Assembly: GCF_900163645.1 (NCBI RefSeq)
Contig: NZ_FUKM01000057.1
Span: 529,226-593,225 of the forward strand
Reading direction: 5' to 3'
Length of the DNA stretch: 64,000 nt
Source of the DNA: Halomonas citrativorans
Lineage (GTDB): Bacteria; Pseudomonadota; Gammaproteobacteria; Pseudomonadales; Halomonadaceae
Part shown: piece after piece, positions 37,141-45,792 of the stretch
Position numbering within the stretch: position 1 is the stretch's first letter
Layout of the letters: the number at the start of each line of letters is the position of its first letter
Position numbers and translations under genes: made by a program
Notes under the pieces: model-generated
What the model saw: only the letters and a program-made list of their open reading frames with translations
Told to the model about the DNA's origin: nothing
The model's database searches: none

Positions 37141-38075
37141 TTATACCCTCTCTGCAGAACCAACCCCACCCAGGCTGCCATAGTTAAAGCTAGTGTTTTC
37201 TATATTTGGATCAAACGCGCGGTCGCGATCACCGCTGTAGGTGATCTGCATTCCCGCGTACCCAAAGTCAACCGGAGGCACCGCTACATCATACTTTCCG
37301 TGGCATCTATAAAGACCGAAGCATCATAGCTAGCACCCGGCTGAAAACCGTTCCCTTCGGTTAGAAAATTATTGGCTGTCGCAGCATCGCTAATGCCTCG
37401 TGATGCCCAGACATGATCGGTGGGGCTGTCAGTGGTGTCGATGACGGGAGTACCTACCAAGTGCTTTCCATCCAGAGTGAAAAGCTGCATATCGTCGTCA
37501 GCGCTGAGTGAGTCCATTTCGATGCGCACGTTGGTCGCCCCGGTAGGAATATAAGCAACAGGGACGATTCCCGAGGTAAAGCTGCGCGAGGCATTATCAA
37601 GCTTAATAGCAATGTGTTCTGTATTACCTAGTGTTGCCGGGCTGGGCGCAGGCGAGGCGGGGGCCAACGGTGTTTTACCGAACGCTTCGGTGCTTAATGC
37701 AATGCGGTCGATCTCACTGCGTAGCTGCAAATATTCCCCGTTCACGGCGGCTCGGTCACTTTCTGAAAGTGTTTCACTTGCAGCTTGTACGGCTAATTCA
37801 TTAGCCCTGTGTAGCAGAGAATTAATGGTGTTAAGGCCGCCTTCTGCCGTTTGCATCAGGCTAATGCCATTGCTGAGCCCCTGCATGGTTTTTTGATTGG
37901 CGCGTAGATTGCTTTCCATGCGGTTGGCGATGGCTTGTCCAGCAGCATCATCTTTTGCACTGTTCACCCGCAATCCTGAGGACAAACGCTCTATCTGAGT
38001 GTCAGTATTAATCGTTGTTTTTAGGCGATTATTTTGGATTTTTGTCGCCATAAGGTTGGTGTTGATGACCGCCAT
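37141..38075 (-). pseudogene. Decayed second flagellin gene (frameshift, C-terminus missing)
   Basis: The frame from the ATG at 38075 encodes a flagellin N-terminal D0/D1 region (about 1-130; RLSSGLRVNSAKDDAAGQAI). A Pro-rich linker and a beta-rich central domain follow, then a TAG at 37284. Reading on in the adjacent frame from about 37300 gives a plausible continuation (YDVAVPPVDFGYAGMQITYS, then about 30 more residues) to a TAA at 37141. One missing base near 37297 explains this. The C-terminal D1/D0 helices needed for polymerisation are absent in either frame. It is divergent from fliC and has no evident sigma-28 promoter. Confidence 0.7.
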
Positions 38076-38207
38076 AAAAAGGCCCTTCCCAAAGGTAAAC
38101 TGTCTATTTATAGTGAGGAAAAGCAATATTCTATGGTTTTACAAAACAAAAAGCGCGCTGTGGTTTCGGTTGATACGCTCAGTTACAAAAAAAAATAAGA
38201 ATTCTCC

Positions 38208-38234
38208 TAAAGAAAATCATCGGCGTGCCGTTAA
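38208..38234 (+). promoter_or_regulatory. Sigma-28 (FliA) promoter of fliC
   Basis: TAAAGAAA, an 11-base spacer and GCCGTTAA match the flagellar sigma-28 pattern. It lies 65 bases before the flagellin start codon. Confidence 0.8.
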
Positions 38235-38299
38235 TTAATACAACGGCAGTGAGCCGTAAGGCAGGCCATCTGGCCAGTAACTATACGTAGGAGATTTAC

Positions 38300-39187
38300 A
38301 TGTCTGTTATCAATAGCAACATCACAGCGCTGATCGGCCAAAACAACCTGAAAGGCGCACAAAGCTCGCTGCAACAAGCACAAGAGCGTCTGTCTTCTGG
38401 TATGCGTATCAACAGCGCCAAAGACGACGCTGCTGGCCAAGCCATTGCCAACCGTATGACCAGCACCGTAACGGGCCTGAACCAGGCGGCACGTAACGCT
38501 AACGACGGTATTTCCTTGGCCCAGACTGCGGAAGGTGCACTGGACCAAATCAATGACAACTTACAGCGTATTCGTGAGCTGACCGTTCAAGCACAGAACG
38601 ATACCAATACCGCTCAGGATATCGATTCCATCCAGGAAGAAGTTAACGAGCGCTTAGAAGAGATCAACCGTGTTACTACTCAGGCCGAGTTCAACGGTCG
38701 TACTATCTTTGGTGGTGATACTGGATCTAGCTTCTCTATCCAAGTAGGGGCCAAAGATAATCAGAATATCACTATTTCAATTGGTGTATCTGATAGTGAT
38801 GGCGCAACAACTGGCGGTGGCTGGAATATGCTTGACACTGGTAGTTCGCTGAGTGTTGACTCTGTTGGTGGTGTTGATCGTCAGGAAGTCTCATCTGGCT
38901 TTGACGTTCTGCAAGATGACGCTCTTTCAATCCTTGATAATCAATTGAGTAACGTAGATAAATCACGTAGTAACCTTGGTGCTATGCAGAATCGCTTTGA
39001 AACGGCACTTGATAATATTTCAACAACTTCTACTAACCTTCAATCAGCTCGTTCACGTATCGAAGATGCCGACTACGCTGTAGAAGTATCAAATATGACG
39101 CGTGCCAACATTCTCCAGCAGGCGGGTACCTCCATGCTGGCCCAGGCGAACCAGACTCCGCAGAGCGTTCTTTCTCTGCTTCAGTAA
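38300..39187 (+). CDS. fliC: Flagellin
   Basis: This 295-residue filament subunit has the conserved N-terminal D0/D1 helices (about 1-140, with RLSSGMRINSAKDDAAGQAI), a short variable middle part (about 145-205) rich in Ser, Gly and Asp, and the conserved C-terminal helices (about 210-295, ending in SVLSLLQ). The short surface-exposed region contains many Ser/Thr residues that could be O-glycosylated. GTAGGAG precedes the ATG, a sigma-28 promoter lies upstream and a strong terminator downstream. The next gene encodes a GT41-type transferase. Confidence 0.96.
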   Translation: MSVINSNITALIGQNNLKGAQSSLQQAQERLSSGMRINSAKDDAAGQAIANRMTSTVTGLNQAARNANDGISLAQTAEGALDQINDNLQRIRELTVQAQNDTNTAQDIDSIQEEVNERLEEINRVTTQAEFNGRTIFGGDTGSSFSIQVGAKDNQNITISIGVSDSDGATTGGGWNMLDTGSSLSVDSVGGVDRQEVSSGFDVLQDDALSILDNQLSNVDKSRSNLGAMQNRFETALDNISTTSTNLQSARSRIEDADYAVEVSNMTRANILQQAGTSMLAQANQTPQSVLSLLQ

Positions 39188-39207
39188 GCCTGTTTTAAAC
39201 CTAAAGA

Positions 39208-39232
39208 ACCCGGGCCAAGGCCCGGGTTTTTT
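39208..39232 (+). terminator. Intrinsic terminator after fliC
   Basis: A 9-bp GC-rich stem (ACCCGGGCC/GGCCCGGGT) with a two-base loop is followed by six T residues, about 20 bases after the fliC stop. Confidence 0.9.
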
Positions 39233-39288
39233 GTCGTTTGTATGATGCGTTTAATCGATATAGTAGTGAATACCCTTTATAGATCGGC

Positions 39289-42200
39289 ATGAAGCAGAGA
39301 CCCATGGCTAAGAAAAAAGTACGCAAGCAGAAATCAACGGTTGCCCAACATAATACACGTCATGGCGCTGATTTAGGGGTGCCCCAGGAAGCAGTCGACG
39401 CCTTTATGACGCTTTATAAGGTCAAGAAACTACCGCAAGCTCAGCAGGCGGCACAGCTTCTAGTAAATCGCTACCCTGAGAGTGCTTTTGCGTGGAAAGC
39501 ATTAGGTACAGCTTTTTTAGAAGCAGGCGAGGTATCGGCAGCGTTGGAACCGCTGCTCAGATCATATAAATTGGATGAACAAGATGTGTTAACACTCACA
39601 AGCCTGGCCGCAGCGTATTACCGGCTAGGGAGTGAGCTGAAGGCGATTGGTTACCAATCGCAAGCGGTTGATCTTCAGCCTGACTATGGGCCTGCACAAT
39701 ATCGTTTAGCCGAGATGTTACAAAGCGCCGGTAAGCATTTTAAAGCACTAGAACATGCAAAAAAGGCCTTGGAGCTTGGCTACGATGAGCTAAGCTCACG
39801 ACTAATGGTCGGTGCCTTACAGTATCAGACTAAATACTTCAGCGGGGCTTTTAAAAACTTCCATCTTTTGGAAAGTAAGTTTTCGAATAACCCAACAGTA
39901 TTAAATAATTTAGGTAATCTATATAAAGATATTGGTGAGTATGAAAAGGCCGAGTTTTACTATCAAAAAGCTCTGAAAAAGAATCCAGAGTTTGCTATGG
40001 CATACTCGAATATTTTCTTTGCAAAGCACTATAATCCTGTAACCACCCAGTCTGAAATTATTGACTTTGCCAAAGGATGGGAAAAACGCTTTGCATTGCC
40101 TGCAATACCAAGTCTATCTGTCAACAATACTAGGGAAAAACCGTTGCGTGTGGGCTTGATATCCTCTGGGTTTAGGGTTCACCCAGTTGGTCAAATGATA
40201 GCCACTGCGTTGGAAAATAGTAGGTCTGATATCCACTTTTACGCCTATTCGACCAATGATGTTGATGATCATATTACAAAAAAAATCCGTAATGCATGTA
40301 AGCAGTGGCAGCAAGTACGCCATTTAAGCCAAGAAGCAACAGCTGAGTTGATCCGAAATGATCAAATAGATATTTTGATTGACCTTTCAGGTCATGGCGA
40401 TGGTAGCTGTTTACAAGCGATTTCCATGCGACCTGCACCCTTATGTGTCAAGTGGGTAGGCGGTCTGGTTAATACCATGGGTCTTGAATCCATTGACTAT
40501 TTATTATCTGATAGCATTGAAACGCCAGAAGGAGTTGATGATCAATATACCGAAAAGTTGATTCGCTTGCCGGATGATTATATTTGCTACGTACCCTGCT
40601 CCTATGCACCAAGCACAACCTCACTACCTGCGATTAAAAATCACTACATCACGCTGGGCTGCTTAAATAACGCTGCAAAAATTAGCACTCAGCTTTTGGC
40701 TGAGTGGGCCGTGTTAATGCATCAACTGCCGCAGAGCCGCTTACTTCTGCGAGGCGCTCAGTATGAAAGTCAGGATTTTTGCCAACGTATATGGGATGAA
40801 ATGGCTGAGCATGGTATAGAGAAAGAGCGTATTTTGCTCGAAGGCCCAGCCAACCATCAAGAGTTCTTGAAGACCTACCAGCGCATTGACATTGCATTAG
40901 ATACATGGCCCTACTCGGGCGGGTTAACCACCTGTGAGGCCATGCTAATGGGAGTGCCGGTAGTCACCTTACCTGGCCCTACGTTCGCAGGCCGCCATAG
41001 TGCCACTCACTTGATTAATGCTGGATTGCCAGAGCTAGTCACCAATAGCTGGGATGAATATCGCCAGCGTGTAATTGAACTAGCTGATGACCTGCCTAAC
41101 CTGGCTGTTATTCGCGCAGGCCTGCGTACAATTTTGCACTACTCCCCAGTATGCGATGCACCGCGTTTTGCTAATCACTTCAATAACGCACTACGTGCCA
41201 TTTGGGTGCGTTACTGTGAAGATAAAGCGCCAGAAGCGTTAACCTTCAACAAAGAAGGCGAAATGTGGTTTGCCGGTGAGGATAAGCTGGTTGAACTGCC
41301 CGACGTTGTAAGCGAAGAAGAGAGTGAAAATACTACGTTTGAATGGTCGTTCGATGAGCCAATTATCATTGTAGATAACGCCGCCGTAATACCGCGACAC
41401 CCTGACTATCCTAAATGGATGGCAAGTGGCCATTTGGCCGTGATTAGCTTCGATCCAGCTAGCTTGCTCAATAAAAAGATAGAAGAACTAAAAGATTTCG
41501 GTGAGCTTCATCACTATCCACATGCGCTTTTGGGGGATGGACAGCCTGCAACGCTCTACGCCACGCTGGATGCTGAAAAAGGCAGCACGCTAAAACCATT
41601 ACCTGCAGGTCAATTACCTGAATACCAGCGTGAGAAATTTAAAGTACTTGCTGAGTTACCTATAAATACAGTTGCTTTGGATAGTATAGAAGGTCTATCA
41701 AGCGTCGATATGTTAGTACTTCATGATCTACATGATGCAATGAAGATACTAGAGAATGGTGGGCAAACTTTAAAAAATACGCTTCTGATTCAGGTGAAAG
41801 TAGCCTTTCAGCCAACGCACGAGCGGCAGCCAAATTTAGCGGAGTTACAGCATTGGATGGCTCGGCATGACTTTCGCTTCTACTGCTTTAATAACTCACA
41901 CCATATGAACTATCTACCTGACTCAGTTCCTTCGGCTCTTCGCCAAGCAACCGAGCTACAATCCGCAAATGCACTGTTTTTACCAAGTTCTGAGAAGATG
42001 AGTACGCTCTCTGACCAACAGCAAACCAAGCTCGCATTTTTGCTGCATACCGTATATGGCGTCAAGGATATGGCGTATCAAGTCTTGTTTAGAGCTGATG
42101 CGGAGAAGGCTGAACAATATTTGTTTGCAGAGAGTTTGCTGGAGGTCAAGGCTGATGAGCCTGATAGCAATAACTTGGACAAGACTGCTCCTGAAATGGT

Positions 42201-43857
42201 TGATTCCTCGGCAAGCCGAGAGAAGCTCATTGCTGATAATATTTCTCAAGACATAGATACACCCTTAAATAGCTATATTGGGTTGCCACAAAACAATGTT
42301 CATAAGGCTGTTGGCGATGATGTTAAACCTGTCTCAACGTCCAATAGCCTGCAAGCAAATAAAAAATCTACAAACTTGTGGGAGCTTAATGAGCCAATCC
42401 ATGTAGTTGATGTTGGCGCAAACCCTATTGATGGAACCCCGCCTTATGCCGGGCTGCTTAAGCGTGGTCTGGTGAGACTGGTTGGTTTTGAGCCACAGAA
42501 AGAGGCCTTGCAAAAGCTGCTGGAGATGAAAGGCCCCAATGAAACGTACCTACCACATGCGGTTGGCACCGGCGAGCGGACTAAACTTTATATCTGCCAA
42601 GCTTCAGGCATGACTTCAACACTTAAACCTAATAGTCAGGTGCTTGATCACTTTCAGGGCTATCCGATTTGGGGGAAAGTTAAATCGATCGAAGAAATCG
42701 ATACTGTCCGGCTGGATGATGTCGCTCAAATTCAAAATATCGATTGGTTAAAGATTGATATTCAAGGCGGCGAATTAAATGTTTTCAAAAATGCTGAAAA
42801 TAAGCTAAAAAATGCATTGGTTATTCAAACTGAAGTCAATTTCATACAGCTTTATGAAAATCAACCCCTGTTCGCTGAAATTGACCAATGGATGCGTGCG
42901 CATGGTTTCATGCTGCACACTCTTCTAGAAGAGAGAAGGCGCCTTTATGCGCCTATGAAAATTAACGGCGGTATTCATCAAGGAATTAATCAACTGACAA
43001 CTGCGGATGCTGTATATATACCAAACTTTGAGAAAATGGAACAGCTTGACATCAGTTCACTCAAAAAGCTGGCATCAATACTCCATCACGCCTATCAATC
43101 TTATGATCTAGTATTAAAGTTGTTGCTCAGGGTAGACGAAATCAACAAGAGCAAAGATGCCGATCAATACCAAACTGCATTAGAGCAGAATAAGAGCGTG
43201 GAGCATCTGTTTACACAGCGCAGCGTAGGAAGCCCACTGTCTGCTATAGAGCAACTGTCGAAGTATTTACTGACGCACAAAAACAGCTATTTGCAAAATA
43301 TGGGATGGAGCAGCTCCGCGTTGAGCAAGAAAAGCGTAGCCGGGAAAACCCCCGTGCCATGGATTACCTACCCCTTTTTGCATTTTTTAAAACCGCGCCT
43401 GAAGAAACACTTCAAAGTGTTCGAGTATGGAAGTGGAAATTCAACTCTATGGCTGAGCGAACACGTGAGCCGCATGGTGTCCATAGAACATGACTCCACT
43501 TGGTATGCTGCAATGAAAGATCGATTGCCACGAGATGTTGAGTACCATTACATAAAGCTGGAGTACGGTGGAAGTTATAGCCAAGAAATCGCTCGTGAGA
43601 AATATCAGGACTCCTTCGATATTGTATTGGTGGATGGTCGGGATCGTGTCCGATGCTTAAAAAACAGCCTTTCTGCGCTAAAAAAAGATGGCGTGGTGAT
43701 TCTCGATAATGCTGAAAGGTCATATTATGATGAAGGGGCCGAGTATTTATTGAAGAATGGTTTTAAAAGACTGGATTTCTTCGGCATGGGCCCGGTCAAC
43801 CTCTACGCATGGTCAACGGCTGTTTTTTACAGGAACGAAAATTGTTTTGGTTTATAA
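39289..43857 (+). CDS. Giant TPR-GT41 glycosyltransferase with FkbM-type and C-terminal methyltransferase domains
   Basis: This 1522-residue protein has five regions. TPR-like repeats (about 30-250) are followed by a SPINDLY/O-GlcNAc-transferase-like GT41 domain (about 285-645; RVGLISSGFRVHPVG, DLSGHGDGSCLQ, DTWPYSGGLTTCEAMLMGVPVV). Next come an FkbM-like domain with a degraded SAM motif (about 690-945; VDNAAV) and a second FkbM domain with an intact motif (about 1034-1290; VDVGAN, DIQGGE). A further class I methyltransferase domain (about 1375-1522; EYGSGNSTLW, IVLVDGR) ends the chain. Its place just after fliC suggests O-glycosylation of flagellin and methylation of the sugar. The start could be ATG 39289 or 39304. 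Domain order is seen; function is inferred. Confidence 0.82.
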   Translation: MKQRPMAKKKVRKQKSTVAQHNTRHGADLGVPQEAVDAFMTLYKVKKLPQAQQAAQLLVNRYPESAFAWKALGTAFLEAGEVSAALEPLLRSYKLDEQDVLTLTSLAAAYYRLGSELKAIGYQSQAVDLQPDYGPAQYRLAEMLQSAGKHFKALEHAKKALELGYDELSSRLMVGALQYQTKYFSGAFKNFHLLESKFSNNPTVLNNLGNLYKDIGEYEKAEFYYQKALKKNPEFAMAYSNIFFAKHYNPVTTQSEIIDFAKGWEKRFALPAIPSLSVNNTREKPLRVGLISSGFRVHPVGQMIATALENSRSDIHFYAYSTNDVDDHITKKIRNACKQWQQVRHLSQEATAELIRNDQIDILIDLSGHGDGSCLQAISMRPAPLCVKWVGGLVNTMGLESIDYLLSDSIETPEGVDDQYTEKLIRLPDDYICYVPCSYAPSTTSLPAIKNHYITLGCLNNAAKISTQLLAEWAVLMHQLPQSRLLLRGAQYESQDFCQRIWDEMAEHGIEKERILLEGPANHQEFLKTYQRIDIALDTWPYSGGLTTCEAMLMGVPVVTLPGPTFAGRHSATHLINAGLPELVTNSWDEYRQRVIELADDLPNLAVIRAGLRTILHYSPVCDAPRFANHFNNALRAIWVRYCEDKAPEALTFNKEGEMWFAGEDKLVELPDVVSEEESENTTFEWSFDEPIIIVDNAAVIPRHPDYPKWMASGHLAVISFDPASLLNKKIEELKDFGELHHYPHALLGDGQPATLYATLDAEKGSTLKPLPAGQLPEYQREKFKVLAELPINTVALDSIEGLSSVDMLVLHDLHDAMKILENGGQTLKNTLLIQVKVAFQPTHERQPNLAELQHWMARHDFRFYCFNNSHHMNYLPDSVPSALRQATELQSANALFLPSSEKMSTLSDQQQTKLAFLLHTVYGVKDMAYQVLFRADAEKAEQYLFAESLLEVKADEPDSNNLDKTAPEMVDSSASREKLIADNISQDIDTPLNSYIGLPQNNVHKAVGDDVKPVSTSNSLQANKKSTNLWELNEPIHVVDVGANPIDGTPPYAGLLKRGLVRLVGFEPQKEALQKLLEMKGPNETYLPHAVGTGERTKLYICQASGMTSTLKPNSQVLDHFQGYPIWGKVKSIEEIDTVRLDDVAQIQNIDWLKIDIQGGELNVFKNAENKLKNALVIQTEVNFIQLYENQPLFAEIDQWMRAHGFMLHTLLEERRRLYAPMKINGGIHQGINQLTTADAVYIPNFEKMEQLDISSLKKLASILHHAYQSYDLVLKLLLRVDEINKSKDADQYQTALEQNKSVEHLFTQRSVGSPLSAIEQLSKYLLTHKNSYLQNMGWSSSALSKKSVAGKTPVPWITYPFLHFLKPRLKKHFKVFEYGSGNSTLWLSEHVSRMVSIEHDSTWYAAMKDRLPRDVEYHYIKLEYGGSYSQEIAREKYQDSFDIVLVDGRDRVRCLKNSLSALKKDGVVILDNAERSYYDEGAEYLLKNGFKRLDFFGMGPVNLYAWSTAVFYRNENCFGL

Positions 43858-43925
43858 GTTGCTGGTTTGTTCCTAGAGCTTCATAGTTAATATGCAGCTC
43901 TGGGGCTTAATGGTGAGATGTTGAC

Positions 43926-44027
43926 GTGACTGAGCTTGAAGTGCCCCTCTCCATAGTGACCTTTCCCCCAAAACCAAAACCAAAACCAAAACCAAAACCA
44001 AAACCAAAACCAAAACCAAAACCATGA
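43926..44027 (+). CDS. Possible short Pro-Lys repeat peptide or truncated gene start
   Basis: A 33-codon frame starts at GTG 43926 after a GGTGAG site. It encodes about 14 ordinary residues (TELEVPLSIVTF...) and then nine Pro-Lys pairs, ending at TGA 44025. The repeat unit is six bases, so copy-number changes would keep the frame. It stops only seven bases before the proposed left end of the insertion sequence, so it may be the 5' end of a gene interrupted by that element. Expression is unproven. Confidence 0.3.
   Translation: MTELEVPLSIVTFPPKPKPKPKPKPKPKPKPKP
43968..44021 (+). repeat. Hexanucleotide tandem repeat, nine copies of CCAAAA
   Basis: Nine perfect consecutive CCAAAA units are followed by CC. 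Such arrays change copy number by slipped-strand mispairing. This one lies about 110 bases after the giant transferase gene and directly before the insertion sequence. Confidence 0.97.
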
Positions 44028-44072
44028 ACTCGATGAGATTTCCAGCTAATCTTGGTTAACGGAGATCTCACT

Positions 44073-44339
44073 ATGAAAAAGACACCCTATACCGAAGAGC
44101 AAATCATTGGCGCTATCAAAGAACATGAGGCAGGTGCCAAGGTGGACGATCTGTGCCGAAAGTTGGGCATTTCCAGCGGCACCTTCTACAACTGGCGTAG
44201 TAAGTACGCCGGGCTTGAAGTAAATGAAGCGAAGCGCTTGCGAGAGCTTGAAAAGGAAAACAATAAGCTGAAAAAGCTTTTGGCTGACAAGCTCTTGGAA
44301 GTCGAGGCCATGAAAGATGCTCTGTCAAAAAAGTGGTAA
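44073..44339 (+). CDS. IS3-family transposase OrfA
   Basis: This 88-residue DNA-binding subunit has a helix-turn-helix (about 8-45; TEEQIIGAIKEHEAG, CRKLGISSGTFYNW) and a C-terminal leucine-rich coiled coil (LEKENNKLKKLLADKLLEVEAMKDAL). In intact IS3 elements it is fused to OrfB by -1 frameshifting. It appears intact here. The ATG follows ACGGAGA. Confidence 0.9.
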   Translation: MKKTPYTEEQIIGAIKEHEAGAKVDDLCRKLGISSGTFYNWRSKYAGLEVNEAKRLRELEKENNKLKKLLADKLLEVEAMKDALSKKW

Positions 44340-45141
44340 CGCCTACAACCCGAAAAGCGGCTGCTCGGCATCTGGTTGATTGCTACCAGGTCAGCGAGCG
44401 TTCCGCCTGCCAACTTGTAGGCATTTCTCGAACAGAGTATCGGTATCAAGCGCTGGATAAACAAGACGATGCCTTAAGAGCGCGTCTTCAAGAACTTGCC
44501 ACTCAGCAATCTGCCTATGGCTATCTGCTATTACATGCGTTGTTAAAAGCGGAAGGCTTGGTCATTAACCGAAAGTGAACGTATCGGATTTATACCGAAG
44601 AAGGCCAGCAGATACGCACTAAGCGGCGCAAGAAACTCCATCGGCCACGACAACCTTTGAACGTGCCAACAAGAGCCAATGAGCGTTGGTCGATGGACTT
44701 CGTCTCCGATCAGCTCACGAATGGTCGGCGTTTCCGAGTGCTGAATGTGATGGACGACTTTTCACGAGAAATGGTGGGTCAGATGGTCTCCGTATCGATT
44801 AGCGGACGTCAGGTGGCTCGGTTTTTAGAGCAGCTGTGCGAAGCAAGAGGCAAGCCTCACAAGATTATTTGCGACAATGGTACCGAGTTTACAAGCAAGG
44901 CGATGTTCTTCTGGATACGGTGTCGCTGGGCTTTATGCAGCCTGGTAAGCCTACTCAGAACGCCTTTGTGGAGAGCTTAAACGGTAAGTTCCGAAACGAA
45001 AGTCTAAATCGCTACTGGTTTAGAACATTGGATGAGGCAAGAGCAGAAATAGAGGCGTGGCGAGACCATTGCAATTACGTTCGCCCTCACAGCTCACTCA
45101 ATTATGTGCCACCCGCTGAATATGCTCAAAGGGCGGCATGA
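44333..45141 (+). pseudogene. IS3-family transposase OrfB, disrupted
   Basis: The DDE integrase is recognisable across the frames: WSMDFVSDQ (first Asp), ICDNGTEF (second Asp) and NAFVESLNGKFR (Glu). A TGA at 44576-44578 replaces what is normally an Arg codon after VINRK. Downstream, at about 44905, the reading frame shifts, so the catalytic Glu lies in another frame (44836-45141). Two independent lesions mean no full-length integrase is made. Confidence 0.88.
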
Positions 45142-45792
45142 TGTGGAGAATCTCACTGAGCCAGTGGTGCTAATCTAGGGGAAATGTCAATGGGGCCAGT
45201 TTTGTAGGAGAGCTTGTGAAAACGAATGCGCAGACTATTTCGTATGAACCTGGAGCACTTGTTAAAGCGCTACCAGCAAGAGCTGAATGCCGTGGTAGAA
45301 GATAGACGTCGTGACCAGCTATTAACGCTTGACGCGTTTGAGGCAGTGGCGATTGAAAATGCTGCTCAGCTTTATCGGCGAGTGTAAGTTCATCAGAAGG
45401 CGGATTAAGCGCCTTGCAGCGTACAAGCCAAGAGAGTGGTTATGCTCCCCGATTAACATGAACGCGTTGTACTTGAGCTGGAAACTCTCATCTGTGAAAC
45501 CCAAGCCACGATTCGCCAGGCCGAAACCCACGGGCTGGATACAACCATGCCCGATGATTATGCCCACCTTCTCGATATCCTCAATAAAGCGATCAAACAA
45601 CAGTGCGACCACACGTTAGCGATGCTAAAAGATGGCAGCTAGCGGTTAATTTTCCACACATGCAACGGATGTTTTGCCTTGCTCTCCTTCTCTTGTCCCC
45701 ATCATGCCACTAATTGCCTAGCCCGCAAAAATTGCTTTTCCCTATTATTGGTCGATACTTACCCTCTTACAAAAAAAAGTGGGATATTAGAA
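45142..45792. other. Region between the IS and the ZipA-like gene, with gene remnants
   Basis: About 650 bases contain no intact recognised gene. Two short fragments with protein-like composition are listed as a pseudogene (45226-45642). The part at 45645-45790 is non-coding and probably holds the promoter of the next gene. Confidence 0.45.
45226..45642 (+). pseudogene. Possible degraded gene downstream of the IS
   Basis: Two fragments lie in different frames. One (45226-45387) encodes a 53-residue helical, acidic/basic peptide including MNLEHLLKRYQQELNAVVED. The other (open from 45457 to the TAG at 45640) encodes about 61 residues including LETLICETQATIRQAETHG. Between them are several stops. 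They could be ends of one helical protein disrupted by deletions, perhaps linked to the IS insertion. No family was recognised. Confidence 0.35.

Larger units (their letters stand above)
44034..45189 (+). mobile_element. IS3-family insertion sequence (IS407-like), defective
   Basis: This element of about 1156 bp contains overlapping orfA and orfB reading frames of the IS3 type. Proposed terminal repeats are TGAGATTTCC at the left and TGACATTTCC (read inward) at the right, 9 of 10 bases identical. No target-site duplication is visible next to these ends, so the borders are approximate. The orfB frame is broken by a stop and a frameshift, so the copy cannot transpose by itself. Confidence 0.75.

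Noticed and set aside
43860..43925. AGAGCT/AGCTCT inverted repeat as a terminator after the giant transferase gene
   Set aside because: Only a 6-bp stem with a long loop and no T-tract.
43968..44021. Phase variation by frameshift through the CCAAAA repeat
   Set aside because: A six-base unit keeps the reading frame, so slippage would change length, not switch expression; the repeat also lies outside the transferase gene.
44027..45196. Target-site duplication flanking the IS
   Set aside because: Bases next to the proposed ends do not match over three to five positions, so no duplication can be claimed.
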